64,000 nucleotides of DNA from Roseobacter denitrificans OCh 114 (GCF_000014045.1 NC_008209.1:248001-312000); one strand, 5' to 3'. Shown: positions 1 through 9,065, counted from the stretch's first letter. Notes: generated from the letters alone by a model not told the origin. A program made the numbers and translations.

Positions 1-41
1 GCTCACGCGACGTTTGGCACGCGGAATTCCCGCTTTACTCA

Positions 42-50
42 GGGGGGGGG
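42..50. other. Homopolymeric G tract
   Basis: A run of nine G lies about 100 bases upstream of the first AraC-type gene. Such runs can slip during replication, but nothing ties this one to a promoter or a reading frame. Confidence 0.3.
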
Positions 51-108
51 TTACCCGCACTTTGGAGGTGCGAATAACGGCGTATAACTCATCAGTTTGG
101 CCAAGTTA

Positions 109-140
109 ACCAGACCTGTGATGTTCACCCGAGGTCTGGT
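109..140. promoter_or_regulatory. Inverted repeat upstream of the AraC-type gene
   Basis: ACCAGACCT (109-117) and AGGTCTGGT (132-140) form a perfect 9-base inverted repeat with a 14-base gap, ending 11 bases before the ATG at 152. A T-tract does not follow, so an operator or a 5' UTR hairpin controlling the downstream regulator is more likely than a terminator. This is inference from position and symmetry only. Confidence 0.5.
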
Positions 141-151
141 AGAAACACACC

Positions 152-1030
152 ATGCCCCGACGATACGCTGACATCTACCCGTCCTCGCCACTGCTCAACA
201 GCGATGCCATGCAACATGTCTCAGCAGCCGCCCTGATGTCCGTGCGTTATTTTCAGGCCGAACCCGACAGCATGCCAGAAGAGGTTTTCGCCGAACATCA
301 TGTGCTGTTGAACCTGTGCGAGACGCCCCACCGCGTTCAGAACAGACGCGATGGCGAGTTGCGCGATTTCATGTTTCACAAAGACGAGATCATCGTGACG
401 CCGGCAGGAATGAAATCCGGTTGGCGCTGGTTCGGCAAATCCGATGTGATCGTCGTGACGCTGGACCCGGCAAAGGTGCAGAAGTTCGCGCAGAGCGAAT
501 TGGGCATCATCCTGGACAGGCAGCAGTTCGCCGATCTCCCCCAGTTCAATGACCCTGATTTATGCGCTGCGGGCATAATGCTGCGTGACGCGCTTGAGAA
601 TGACGATTTGACCTCCGGAGTGATGTTCGAAGCGATGAGCCGCGTTTTGCTGGTCAAGCTGCTGCAACGATACGGTCAGAAACGTCCGGAAGAGCTGGCT
701 TTGTCTGCCCGTTTCACGACCGATCACTATGGTCAGGTGCTCGCGTTTATCCGCGCCAATCTGGACCGTACGATCACGGTGGATGATCTGGCGGCTGAGG
801 TCGGAATGTCGCCGTCGCATTTCGGCAGGGTGTTCAAGGAAACGCTGGGCCAGACGCCAATGCAATATGTTCTCGCCTACCGGATCGAACAAGCCATCGA
901 GATGATGAAAGAGGCAGGCCGTCCCCTGGGCATGATCGCGCTGGATTGCGGATTCGCGGATCAGGCGCATTTCTCGCGCAGTTTCAAACAGGTCATGGGT
1001 CAGACGCCGCGCCAATATCGCGCCCGCTGA
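152..1030 (+). CDS. AraC-family transcriptional regulator
   Basis: A 292-residue regulator. The last ~100 residues carry the two helix-turn-helix units of the AraC/XylS family (around VDDLAAEVGMSPSHFGRVFK and the closing GFADQAHFSRSFKQVMGQTP signature), so it should bind DNA as a one-component switch. The N-terminal ~180 residues look like a small beta-rich sensor, as in cupin-type AraC proteins, but the ligand cannot be read from sequence. A second, unrelated AraC-type gene follows on the same strand and then an acyl-CoA dehydrogenase, so a role in lipid or carboxylic-acid catabolism is possible. The family call is firm; the target is unknown. Confidence 0.9.
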   Translation: MPRRYADIYPSSPLLNSDAMQHVSAAALMSVRYFQAEPDSMPEEVFAEHHVLLNLCETPHRVQNRRDGELRDFMFHKDEIIVTPAGMKSGWRWFGKSDVIVVTLDPAKVQKFAQSELGIILDRQQFADLPQFNDPDLCAAGIMLRDALENDDLTSGVMFEAMSRVLLVKLLQRYGQKRPEELALSARFTTDHYGQVLAFIRANLDRTITVDDLAAEVGMSPSHFGRVFKETLGQTPMQYVLAYRIEQAIEMMKEAGRPLGMIALDCGFADQAHFSRSFKQVMGQTPRQYRAR

Positions 1031-1273
1031 ACTGGGTCGCGCGAGACCCATGCGCCATATCAACGGCGCGCAATCGACGCAAACAGTGGAACGATGCAGG
1101 CTGGCCGAGCCGTCATCCGGCGGACCATTGGGATCGCCTGACACAGCCGCCCGCCGTTGCGCAGTCTGACGCTGCCGCCATCGCAAGGTGGGGCAGGACG
1201 TTTCGACAGCGCGTGCTGCACTTGGCTTAAGGTGTTTGTCGCACTAACATTTGATGATAGCGACTGCCTTGAG

Positions 1274-2302
1274 ATGACCATTGATAAACTGCCGCACCTA
1301 TCGACCGTTTCCAGCCAGTTCATTGCGGACTGGCTGGCGGCGTTGCGGCCTCTGTGCAGTGCGGATCACTTTACTGACCTGTTGCAGCGCTCCGATCTGC
1401 AATCCGGCGAGGACGTTCAAAATGGCCGGGTGACGCTTGATCAGATTGTCTGTCTTTATCAACTGGCGGCTGTCGAGACAGGGGATGAAATGATGGGCCT
1501 CTGGTCGCGTCCGATCCGGCATCGCGCCTTGCAGCACCTTTTGACATCTGTTCGCGAAGCGACCTCTTTGTCCTCTGCGCTCTACCGGTTCTCGACGTTC
1601 TGGAACCTCTTGCTGGATGACTATGAATTTACGTTCTCTGAGGATGAAACCGGATCTGTCCTCAGGCTCACGCCGCGCGGCGATCACGAACCCCAACGGT
1701 TCGGCCATATGCTGATCCTGAAACTGGCGCATGGTCTGATTTCATGGCTGGCGCGCGATGAGGTGCCCGTCACGGCGGTGGATTTCGCATTTGCGCGCCC
1801 CCGCTTTGACGAAGACTATGCCGTTATCTTTCCCGCGCCCGTCCGCTTCGACCAGTCTGCAACGGCGATTACATTCGATCTGAGCCTTCAGGGCCCGGTT
1901 CAACTACGCAGCACGGCCGATTTGGATGTCTTCTTGCAGAATGCGCCCAGAGACTGGATTTTTACGCGCTCTGAAGTGCACACCCAATCCTTGCGGGTGC
2001 GCAGCTATCTCAGCCAAGCAGGCTGGGACACTGCAAACCTGACGGGGGCTGCGCGCGCACTGCATCTGACACCGCGCACGCTGATCCGCAAGCTGGAAGC
2101 GGATGGCACTTCGTTTCAGATGATCAAGGACGCCTTGCGCCGTGACATTGCGATCCGTCACTTGCAAACGGGTCAGCACAGCATTGAAGCCATCGCTCAT
2201 GAGGTCGGTTTTTCCTCGGCGGCAAACTTCCACAAAGCGTTTCAGCGATGGACGGGCAACACGCCCAGCTCCTACAGACGACGGAATGCGGGAAAGAGGT
2301 AA
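1274..2302 (+). CDS. AraC-family regulator with arabinose-binding-like N-domain
   Basis: A 342-residue protein if translation starts at the ATG at 1274; an open frame extends upstream to 1157, but that stretch is Cys-containing and not family-like. The N-terminal two thirds resembles the ligand domain of OruR/ArgR-type AraC proteins. The C-terminus has the AraC helix-turn-helix pair (AARALHLTPRTLIRKLEADG, then EVGFSSAANFHKAFQRWTGNTP). It sits 180 bases upstream of an acyl-CoA dehydrogenase on the same strand, a common arrangement for activators of fatty-acid or alcohol oxidation genes. Regulation of that neighbour is inferred. Confidence 0.85.
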   Translation: MTIDKLPHLSTVSSQFIADWLAALRPLCSADHFTDLLQRSDLQSGEDVQNGRVTLDQIVCLYQLAAVETGDEMMGLWSRPIRHRALQHLLTSVREATSLSSALYRFSTFWNLLLDDYEFTFSEDETGSVLRLTPRGDHEPQRFGHMLILKLAHGLISWLARDEVPVTAVDFAFARPRFDEDYAVIFPAPVRFDQSATAITFDLSLQGPVQLRSTADLDVFLQNAPRDWIFTRSEVHTQSLRVRSYLSQAGWDTANLTGAARALHLTPRTLIRKLEADGTSFQMIKDALRRDIAIRHLQTGQHSIEAIAHEVGFSSAANFHKAFQRWTGNTPSSYRRRNAGKR

Positions 2303-2323
2303 TATTGTCACTTTCAGACAATA
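2303..2323. promoter_or_regulatory. Small inverted repeat between AraC-type gene and acyl-CoA dehydrogenase
   Basis: TATTGTC (2303-2309) and GACAATA (2317-2323) form a perfect 7-base repeat with a 7-base gap, touching the stop codon of the regulator. No T-run follows. It may be an operator for the dehydrogenase promoter or a 3' stabilising hairpin. Confidence 0.35.
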
Positions 2324-2482
2324 AGCTGTCACCTCACGAGATAGCGCCAAAGAAGCCAGATGGCTAGTAAACCCAAGTAATAGATGTTTCACACCAACCG
2401 GGCTGCGATTGTCACGTCTTGCTTTGCGCTTATTGCGCGCGGCAAGAAGCGACAATGCATGCTAGAAAGAAGGACCGAACAT

Positions 2483-3688
2483 ATGTCAGACAAGCTGGAG
2501 TCCATCCTCGCCGCTGCCCATGATCACGCCACGCAGGTCGTTACCCCGAATGTCGATGCATGGAACGCCGCAAAGGCATGGCCGCGCGATGCATCCGACA
2601 AGGCCGGTGCGGCTGGGCTGATGGGGCTTTATGCGCCCGAGGCATGGGGCGGCGAAGGGCTGCCGCTGTCCGAAGGGATACAGGTCTATGAACAACTCGG
2701 CCTCGGCGATGGCGCTTATGCCTTTGCCCTGTCGATGCACAACATCTGCACCTTTGCGGGCTGCGGGTATGGCACCGATGCCTTCAAGGAAAAATGGGCG
2801 CATGACCTCACGTCAGGCCGCAAGTTGGCGAATTTTGCTCTTACGGAACCGCAATCCGGGTCCGACCCGGTGAAGATGTACACCCGTGCGACCATAAATG
2901 ACGATGGGACATGGACGATCAGCGGGTCGAAAGCATGGGTGAGCCTTGCGGCCGAAGCGGACATCTATTTCACCGTCGTCAAGACCAGCGATGCACCGGG
3001 TCACAAAGATATGGCAATGATCGCGATTCCCGCAGATGCTCCGGGGATCAGCTTTGGGAAGCCTTATGAAACGCCGTCCTACAACTACCTGCCGATGTCC
3101 GAGATGTATCTCGACAAGGTAGTGGTCAGCGCTGACAATATCATCTTGCCGATTGGACAGGGGTTGCAGGGCTCCTTGATGGCCATCGACATCGCGCGCG
3201 TGTCCATCGCATCAGGCTGCTGTGGCTTGATGCAGGCGGCGCTTGACACGGCACTGGCCTATTCGAAGAACCGCAAGATGTTTGGGGGCAAAAACCTTGA
3301 CCTGGATGGAATCCAGTGGATGCTGGGCGAGGTTGCGACCGATCTTGAGGTCTCAAGGCTGCTTTATCGCAAAGCCGCACAGGCGCTGGGTACACCGGAA
3401 GGGCCGTTGATGGCCGCACATGCAAAACGTTTTGTGCCGGATGCAGCCGTTAAGGCCACGAATACCTGCACGCAGGTCCTTGGGGGCATGGGATTGTTGC
3501 AACCCTATGGCTTGGACCGCCTCTCACGTCTGGCGCAGATGCTGCGGATCGTGGACGGTACAACGGAAATCAGCCGTGTGGTCATAGGGCGGGCTTTGCA
3601 AAAGCGGGCGGCTGGCTTGCCGGATTTACCAGTGCCCAAGGGGTTTGGCGAGGAAGCAGCAGACGCTGTGCCTGTCGCCGCTGAATAA
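2483..3688 (+). CDS. Acyl-CoA dehydrogenase
   Basis: FAD-dependent alpha,beta-dehydrogenation of an acyl-CoA, passing electrons to ETF. The ATG at 2483 is preferred over the upstream in-frame ATGs because a GAAAGAAGGA ribosome site lies just before it; this gives 401 residues, close to the family norm. Visible family features are the FALTEPQSGSDP flavin/substrate motif in the middle domain, the KAWVSLAAEADIYF strand segment, and the C-terminal QVLGGMGLLQPYGLDRLSRLAQ and RIVDGTTEISR motifs. The substrate chain is not predictable. It appears monocistronic, with a terminator right after it. Confidence 0.93.
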   Translation: MSDKLESILAAAHDHATQVVTPNVDAWNAAKAWPRDASDKAGAAGLMGLYAPEAWGGEGLPLSEGIQVYEQLGLGDGAYAFALSMHNICTFAGCGYGTDAFKEKWAHDLTSGRKLANFALTEPQSGSDPVKMYTRATINDDGTWTISGSKAWVSLAAEADIYFTVVKTSDAPGHKDMAMIAIPADAPGISFGKPYETPSYNYLPMSEMYLDKVVVSADNIILPIGQGLQGSLMAIDIARVSIASGCCGLMQAALDTALAYSKNRKMFGGKNLDLDGIQWMLGEVATDLEVSRLLYRKAAQALGTPEGPLMAAHAKRFVPDAAVKATNTCTQVLGGMGLLQPYGLDRLSRLAQMLRIVDGTTEISRVVIGRALQKRAAGLPDLPVPKGFGEEAADAVPVAAE

Positions 3689-3732
3689 ACTGCTTCGCCG
3701 CCATGTCGAGGAGCAGGTGATCGCCCCCCTGG

Positions 3733-3759
3733 CCAGCCGCACCTGAGCGGCTGGTTTTG
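3733..3759 (+). terminator. Rho-independent terminator of the acyl-CoA dehydrogenase gene
   Basis: CCAGCCGC (3733-3740), a six-base loop, and GCGGCTGG (3747-3754) give a perfect 8-base GC-rich stem followed by TTTTG, 45 bases after the stop codon. Confidence 0.85.
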
Positions 3760-4231
3760 TTCATCCGGTATGCAGTGGGGCGTGGTCCGTAGTTTTTATG
3801 GTGTCCGGGCTGGTCTGCGCATGCATTAAAGCGCCATGCGAGAAACCTCGATCACGTAACGCCACCTGAAATCAAGGGTTTCAAGGCGTTGCGTGCTACT
3901 TGATGTTTCAGGTATTTCGTCAGGCGCTCTGGTTGGACCTTGGCGACACCCTCCTTGCGAAACGGCTGGGACGCTCTGCGGTGGTTTTGCTCGCAGTATT
4001 TTCGCTTTGGTACGCCAATGAGGCACCGAAGGATTGTATGGAGCCTATGTTATAGCCTGGGTTTTCCAGATGTTGCATGCGCGGTGACACGCGCCGTGAT
4101 TACGCACGGCAATACTGTCCGGGTGCTGTGAGGCTAACCAAAGACCGGTCAAAAGACCTTAAGAAAAACCGGTTCTTGCAGGTTCGGGCGGCTCATTGAC
4201 GGATCTGTCTTCGGTCGCCCATCTCACGCTG
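3760..4231. other. Gene-poor interval before the flagellar cluster
   Basis: About 470 bases with no supportable gene. A minus-strand open frame of 66 codons (3826-4026) and an overlapping second minus frame look like translated debris rather than a start-to-stop gene, possibly remains of a decayed element. No tRNA or inverted terminal repeats were recognised. Confidence 0.4.
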
Positions 4232-5581
4232 TCACTGCACCATGGTCGGTCGCGTCTGTATCTTGTTGCGTCTCAATAGCAGCTCAAGTTGTGAGAAACT
4301 GTTCGAGACATCTTGCTTCTCCGGTTTTGCGAAGAAGGCATCCAAGTCCGACCAGACCTGAATTGCCGCATCGATATCCGGATCCGAGCCCTGCGAATAA
4401 AGACCGGCCCGAATCATCATCTCATTCTGCTCGTAGATAGACAAATAGCGTCTGACAATTGAGATCAGCTCGTTTTCTATGTCATCTGCGGCTGCTGGCA
4501 GGCTGCGCGAAATCGACTTGAGCACGTCAATGGCAGGATATCTGCCGCGTTCTGCGATTTCTCTGTTGAGCACGATATGGCCATCGAGGACCCCGCGCAG
4601 GATATCAGCGATGGGCTCCTCCATATCCGAGCCTGCGACCAGAACGCTGAAAATGCCCGTTATATCGCCCTGCGCGCCTTCTCCGGGTCCCGCGCGTTCA
4701 CACAGCGACATTATCAGATGTGCAGTGGATGGCGGATAGCCGCGCAGAACAGGTGCTTCGCCTGATGCGACAGCGACTTCGCGGTGCGCTTCTGCAAAAC
4801 GCGTGATGGAATCTGCAAGGATAAGAGCCGACAGGCCCATGTCGCGGAAGTGTTCGGCAACCGACATGGCAGCCCAGGCGCACCGCCTTCTGATGAGGGG
4901 CGACTGATCGGATGTGGCGCAGATCACGACGGAGCGTTTGAGGCCTTCCGGCCCCAATACTTCCTCTACGAAATGACGTAGCTCGCGACCACGCTCTCCG
5001 ATGAGGGCGACTACCACAACATCTGCAGTCATGTTCTGTGCAAGATGCCCCAACAAACTGGACTTTCCCACACCCGATCCTGCAAAAAGTCCGACACGCT
5101 GACCTTTTACCACCGGTAGCATGGTGTTCAAAACGGACATGCCGGTGTTAAGGCGTGTACCCATCGGGCGACGCAAGGCGGGCTCGGGGGGCGCGCTCCG
5201 CAGGCTCCTTGCCTCTGCGCCGCGCAGCAGCGGTTTTCCGTCAATTGGATTTCCGAACGGGTCAATGATTCGGCCAATCCAACCCTGCGATGGCGCGATG
5301 CCGCGCGCCTCCAGAAGTGCTGCGCGGTCATTAAGGGCGACACCCTCTGCATCCTGATCCGGCAGGATAACCAGAGTGTCCCCGTCCAGCTGCAGGATCT
5401 CGCCAGAAAGCGGCTCACCTTGACGGTATACAACGACCAGATCACCAATCCGGGCCTTTCCCGCGAGCCCGGATATATGGATCACCCCGGCCTCGACACG
5501 GCAAACGCGACCAATTGACCGCACAGGGTTCAATTCAGTGATCTGCGCAGTGAGACCGTCGAAGGGAATCGGCTGGTTCAT
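4232..5581 (-). CDS. fliI: Flagellum-specific ATP synthase FliI
   Basis: The ATPase of the flagellar type III export apparatus, homologous to F1 beta and acting at the inner face of the membrane with FliH and FliJ. The ATG at 5581 has AAGGA five bases upstream and gives 449 residues, normal for FliI. Walker A is GSGVGKS at about 168-174 and Walker B LILADS at about 253-258; GERGRE and the PSTAHLIMSLCERAG stretch are typical of this ATPase class. It is transcribed away from flgB, so the 80-base gap is a divergent promoter region. Its partner FliH is encoded 8 kb away, on the same strand. Confidence 0.97.
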   Translation of the reverse strand: MNQPIPFDGLTAQITELNPVRSIGRVCRVEAGVIHISGLAGKARIGDLVVVYRQGEPLSGEILQLDGDTLVILPDQDAEGVALNDRAALLEARGIAPSQGWIGRIIDPFGNPIDGKPLLRGAEARSLRSAPPEPALRRPMGTRLNTGMSVLNTMLPVVKGQRVGLFAGSGVGKSSLLGHLAQNMTADVVVVALIGERGRELRHFVEEVLGPEGLKRSVVICATSDQSPLIRRRCAWAAMSVAEHFRDMGLSALILADSITRFAEAHREVAVASGEAPVLRGYPPSTAHLIMSLCERAGPGEGAQGDITGIFSVLVAGSDMEEPIADILRGVLDGHIVLNREIAERGRYPAIDVLKSISRSLPAAADDIENELISIVRRYLSIYEQNEMMIRAGLYSQGSDPDIDAAIQVWSDLDAFFAKPEKQDVSNSFSQLELLLRRNKIQTRPTMVQ

Positions 5582-5616
5582 GTCATTCCTTTGCTTTCTG
5601 CACACTCTTTCTAAAG

Positions 5617-5640
5617 GAATCAGAGTTAAGCCTTGATGAA
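5617..5640. promoter_or_regulatory. Divergent fliI/flgB promoter region with GANTC and CtrA-like half site
   Basis: A GAATC (CcrM target form GANTC) at 5617-5621 is followed by TTAA-N7-TGAA at 5626-5640, which matches seven of eight positions of the CtrA consensus TTAA-N7-TTAA. Flagellar class II genes of alphaproteobacteria are commonly CtrA-controlled; binding here is inference. Confidence 0.35.
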
Positions 5641-5662
5641 ATCACACGAGGGAGAAGCCCGG

Positions 5663-6061
5663 ATGTTTGAAAAATTAGAAGTCTTCCGAATGGCGCATGC
5701 CATGGCGGTTCACGCCGGCGAAAAGCAGGCGGTAACAGCGCAGAACGTGGCGAATTCGGACACGCCTGATTATCAGGCGCGCGACGTAATACCGTTTTCC
5801 GACACGTATAGCCGCGATCCTGCCAATGGTGGGTGGGGGTCGCAAAAAGCGACGCGCCAGACACATATAAACGGTGCGGCTGCTGGCCAGACACCCGATC
5901 CGATTATTGACGAGAACGGCGTTGGTTCGCCCAACGGCAATACCGTATCGCTTGAAAATGAAATGCTGAAATCACTGGATGCAAAGCGGCAGCATGATCG
6001 CGCACTCGCAATCTACAAATCGTCACTGAGCATTTTGCGTGCCACGTTGAGTAGAAGCTAG
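5663..6061 (+). CDS. flgB: Flagellar basal-body rod protein FlgB
   Basis: The proximal rod subunit, next to the MS ring. The start at 5663 is chosen because GAGGGAG precedes it; the longer frame from 5633 adds only ten residues. It has 132 residues, the usual size. The rod-family signature AQNVANSDTPDYQARD lies near residues 28-43, and the C-terminus is the usual amphipathic helix. It opens a compact run of rod, export and ring genes with gaps of 53 bases or less. Confidence 0.94.
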   Translation: MFEKLEVFRMAHAMAVHAGEKQAVTAQNVANSDTPDYQARDVIPFSDTYSRDPANGGWGSQKATRQTHINGAAAGQTPDPIIDENGVGSPNGNTVSLENEMLKSLDAKRQHDRALAIYKSSLSILRATLSRS

Positions 6062-6074
6062 AGGGAGCAAAATC

Positions 6075-6464
6075 ATGAGTGAATTCTCCAAATCTCTGGA
6101 TGTAACGACCAGCGGCCTGAAGGCTCAAGCCACACGGTTGCGTCATCTGTCAGAGAATATTTCAAATGCAGACACGCCGGGATATCGGCGCAAACTGGTG
6201 TCTTTTGAGACAGCCTTTGGTGGACAGGGCGTTTCGACGGTTGAGACGAGCCGCGTGCGGTTGGACCAAAGCACGTTGGAAAGGGTTTATGACCCATCGC
6301 ACCCCATGGCGGATGAAAGCGGGTATTTTGATGGGTCAAATGTCGACCTTCTCATCGAGTTGAGCGACGCGCGGGAAGCGCAGCGCAGCTATGAAGCTAA
6401 CCTGAAAGTCTTTGAACAAACACGGAAAATGTCCAGCAGCTTGATGGAGTTGCTGCGCAAGTAA
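6075..6464 (+). CDS. flgC: Flagellar basal-body rod protein FlgC
   Basis: A rod subunit of 129 residues with the N-terminal rod/hook signature ENISNADTPGYRRK and a C-terminal heptad-like helix (SYEANLKVFEQTRKMSSSLMEL). A GAGGGAG ribosome site sits just before the ATG. It starts 13 bases after flgB and would be co-transcribed with it. Confidence 0.95.
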   Translation: MSEFSKSLDVTTSGLKAQATRLRHLSENISNADTPGYRRKLVSFETAFGGQGVSTVETSRVRLDQSTLERVYDPSHPMADESGYFDGSNVDLLIELSDAREAQRSYEANLKVFEQTRKMSSSLMELLRK

Positions 6465-6517
6465 AACGTAACGGCTGCCTTTGGCAAAGCAATTGGTAGA
6501 ACAAAAGGAGATCCAGA

Positions 6518-6844
6518 ATGGATATGAAAGCAGTTTCAGCGATCCAGAACTTTACAAACGCGCGTGCGGCATCTGCGATAGAGAGCTATCAGCAGGCCCG
6601 GCCCGCGACTGAACCATTGCCGGAAGAATCCTCGGCATCTGAAACCCTGGGCCGTGTTGCAAAGGACTTTGCGTCAACGTTGGCCGAAAGCGAAGAAATC
6701 GCGAAATCATCCATGGTGGGCGACGCAGATCCACACGCGCTGGTACAAGCGTTGGCACAAACGGAACTGGCGGTAGAAGCCGCCGTCCGAGTGCGTAACA
6801 AAGTCGTCGAAGCGTATCAGGAAATCTTGAGGATGCCGGTTTAA
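6518..6844 (+). CDS. fliE: Flagellar hook-basal body complex protein FliE
   Basis: FliE joins the MS ring to the rod. The 108-residue protein ends with the conserved helical block (DPHALVQALAQTELAVEAAVRVRNKVVEAYQEILRMPV), which is diagnostic, and has a variable N-terminus. An AAGGAG site precedes the ATG. One base separates its stop codon from the fliQ start. Confidence 0.94.
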   Translation: MDMKAVSAIQNFTNARAASAIESYQQARPATEPLPEESSASETLGRVAKDFASTLAESEEIAKSSMVGDADPHALVQALAQTELAVEAAVRVRNKVVEAYQEILRMPV

Positions 6845-6845
6845 A

Positions 6846-7115
6846 ATGGCCGATCAGATCATCTTTTTTGATACGCTTCGGCATGGGCTCTGGATCGCGG
6901 TATTGATCTCGATACCGGTGCTCACTGCGGCTTTGGTCACTGGTGTGTCCATTGGCCTGGTGCAGGCCCTGACGTCCATTCAGGAAATGACACTCACTTT
7001 CGTTCCGAAACTCGCGGCCATCGTCCTCGTTTTCTGGATGTCGATGGGCTTCATGACACAAACACTGGTGTCATTTTTTCATGAACAGATAATCCCGCTG
7101 ATTGTAGGAGGTTAA
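6846..7115 (+). CDS. fliQ: Flagellar export apparatus protein FliQ
   Basis: An 89-residue inner-membrane protein with two transmembrane helices, part of the FliPQR export gate. Characteristic residues include the VSIGLVQALTSIQEMTLTFVPK loop between the helices. Its gate partner fliP is encoded 5 kb away on the other strand and fliR is not in the window. Confidence 0.95.
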   Translation: MADQIIFFDTLRHGLWIAVLISIPVLTAALVTGVSIGLVQALTSIQEMTLTFVPKLAAIVLVFWMSMGFMTQTLVSFFHEQIIPLIVGG

Positions 7116-7117
7116 CG

Positions 7118-7831
7118 ATGGAAAACTCAGGATACACCACGATCACAAGACAGTCTGGTCTTATGAAAGAGATGCGCGTCGTTGCAAACAATATCGCAAA
7201 TGCTGCGACTTCCGGCTTTCGTCAAGAAGGGGTCATTTTTTCGGAATATGTAAAATCCGTGGATGGCGCTTCGAGCTTGTCTATGGGTCAGGCAGATGCA
7301 AGGCAGACATCTTTTGCCCAGGGCGCACTCACCCAAACAGGTGGGCAGTTTGACTTTGCCATTGAAGGTGACGGATTTTTTCTGGTGGAAACGCCTTTGG
7401 GCGAACGTCTCACGCGAGCCGGTGCCTTTTCACCGAACGCAGATGGCGATTTGGTCACGCCCGACGGTTATCGCGTTCTGGACGCAGGGGGAGCGCCGGT
7501 GTTCATTCCCCCCGGTGCCGCAGATATTGCGGTTTCCGCAGATGGCACGATCTCGACAAATGGTGACCCTGTTGGCCAGCTGGGCTTGGTTCAACCGCGC
7601 AACCCACAGGGGCTTGTTCGCGAGGACGGTGTGATGTTCCGTGCCGATGAAGGCTATGAAGCAGCCGAGCAAGGTCGAATTCTGCAGAGTTTCGTCGAGA
7701 ACTCGAACGTCAACCCGATCTTGCAGCTGACCCGTATGATTGAGGTTCAACGCGCATATGAGCTCGGTGCCAGTTTTGTGGAAGCAGAAGATGAGCGTGT
7801 CCGACAAGCCATGCGGACCATGTCACAGTAG
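7118..7831 (+). CDS. flgF: Flagellar basal-body rod protein FlgF
   Basis: A proximal/distal rod protein of 237 residues with the rod signature NNIANAATSGFRQEG, the FDFAIEGDGFFLVE central motif, and the C-terminal SNVNPILQLTRMIEVQRAYE block shared by FlgF and FlgG. A strong GGAGG ribosome site lies in the two-base fliQ-flgF junction region. Confidence 0.94.
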   Translation: MENSGYTTITRQSGLMKEMRVVANNIANAATSGFRQEGVIFSEYVKSVDGASSLSMGQADARQTSFAQGALTQTGGQFDFAIEGDGFFLVETPLGERLTRAGAFSPNADGDLVTPDGYRVLDAGGAPVFIPPGAADIAVSADGTISTNGDPVGQLGLVQPRNPQGLVREDGVMFRADEGYEAAEQGRILQSFVENSNVNPILQLTRMIEVQRAYELGASFVEAEDERVRQAMRTMSQ

Positions 7832-7860
7832 TAGTTTAACGATCAAATCAGGATAGAAAC

Positions 7861-8646
7861 ATGCGAGCCTTAAAAATTGCAGCAACGGGCATGAGCGCCC
7901 AGCAGATGCGCGTCGAGACGATCTCGAACAACCTCTCCAACATGAGCACGACAGGCTACAATGCACGCCGCGCCGAATTCGCCGACCTGCACTATCAGCA
8001 AATGTCACGGCCAGGAACTGTGAATGCGACCGATGGCACAGTGCTGCCCACGGGCGTGCAGCTTGGTCTTGGGGTCCGGCCATCGGCGGTTTCTGTCCAG
8101 TTGCAACAAGGGTCCCTGTCTGCGACTGGTGGCGATTTGGATCTGGCGATTGAGGGCACCGGGTTTCTGGAGGTTACTTTACCGTCCGGACAAACGGCTT
8201 ACACCCGTGACGGAGGTCTCAAGCGCGATGCTGAAGGGCTCATCGTGACATCGGACGGGTATCCGGTTGAGCCCGAAATTGTCATTCCCGATGATGCGAG
8301 AAGCATCTCCATCAACACATCCGGCGAAGTTTTCGCCTATTTTTCAGATGCAACAGATGCAGAGCTGCTTGGCCAATTCAATCTTGCAGGTTTCACGAAC
8401 GCCAAAGGGCTTGAAGCCTTGGGCGGTAATCTATTTGCAGAGACCGAAGCATCCGGAGCCGCAATCGTTTCCACACCCGGTGAAGACGGACTTGGCACCG
8501 TCCGCCAGGGCTATCTCGAAAGCAGTTCGGTAGACGCCGTGCGCGAGATCACTGAGTTGATCGAAGCACAGCGCGGATACGAGATGAATGCCAAAGTCAT
8601 ATCAGCAGCCGATCAGATGATGGGCGCAACCACGCAGATCCGATGA
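7861..8646 (+). CDS. flgG: Flagellar distal rod protein FlgG
   Basis: A 261-residue distal rod subunit, the family's standard length. It has the SNNLSNMSTTGYNARRAEF N-terminal signature, LDLAIEGTGFLEV in the middle, and the SSVDAVREITELIEAQRGYEMNAKVI C-terminus. Its stop overlaps the flgA start by four bases (ATGA), so translation is likely coupled. Confidence 0.96.
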   Translation: MRALKIAATGMSAQQMRVETISNNLSNMSTTGYNARRAEFADLHYQQMSRPGTVNATDGTVLPTGVQLGLGVRPSAVSVQLQQGSLSATGGDLDLAIEGTGFLEVTLPSGQTAYTRDGGLKRDAEGLIVTSDGYPVEPEIVIPDDARSISINTSGEVFAYFSDATDAELLGQFNLAGFTNAKGLEALGGNLFAETEASGAAIVSTPGEDGLGTVRQGYLESSSVDAVREITELIEAQRGYEMNAKVISAADQMMGATTQIR

Positions 8647-9065
8647 TCAGATTGGCCCTCATTTCATGGTTGATGTGTTTGCCTTTGGCTCTGTTTGCCG
8701 AGGTGGTCGTCCCTGCCAAAACAATCCGGGCGAATGCGACCATAACCGCAAGCGACATCACCCTTAAGCCCATCCAGAATGAAAACGCCTATACGCTTAT
8801 GGCCGATGTTGTGGGTCAAGAGGCACGAACAACGCTATATGCCGGCCGGCCGATACTCTTTGATGACATTGGTCCGCCTGCCATCGTGTCGCGAAACCAG
8901 ATTGTATTGCTGAGCTATCAATCATCCGGGCTGAAAATTCTGACAGAGGGGCGTGCCCTTCAAAGAGGGGGTGTTGGTGACAGAGTTCGCATCATGAATC
9001 TTGACTCGCGTGCAACACTCTTTGGCCAAGTACAGGCTGACGGTTCGGTAAGAGTATCAAATTAG
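8643..9065 (+). CDS. flgA: Flagellar P-ring chaperone FlgA
   Basis: A periplasmic chaperone needed to build the P ring (FlgI). The 140-residue protein has an export signal (hydrophobic residues ~3-18, cleavage near LFA-EVVVP) and the SAF-like domain typical of FlgA: VPAKTIRANATITASDI, then VGQEARTTLYAGRPI and the C-terminal VGDRVRIMNLDSRATLFGQV. It is shorter than enterobacterial FlgA, as is usual in alphaproteobacteria. flgI is not in this window. Confidence 0.92.
   Translation: MIRLALISWLMCLPLALFAEVVVPAKTIRANATITASDITLKPIQNENAYTLMADVVGQEARTTLYAGRPILFDDIGPPAIVSRNQIVLLSYQSSGLKILTEGRALQRGGVGDRVRIMNLDSRATLFGQVQADGSVRVSN

Noticed and set aside
42..50. Poly-G tract as a phase-variation switch
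   Set aside because: It is far from the start codon and no matching -35/-10 spacing was seen, so only the tract itself is reported.
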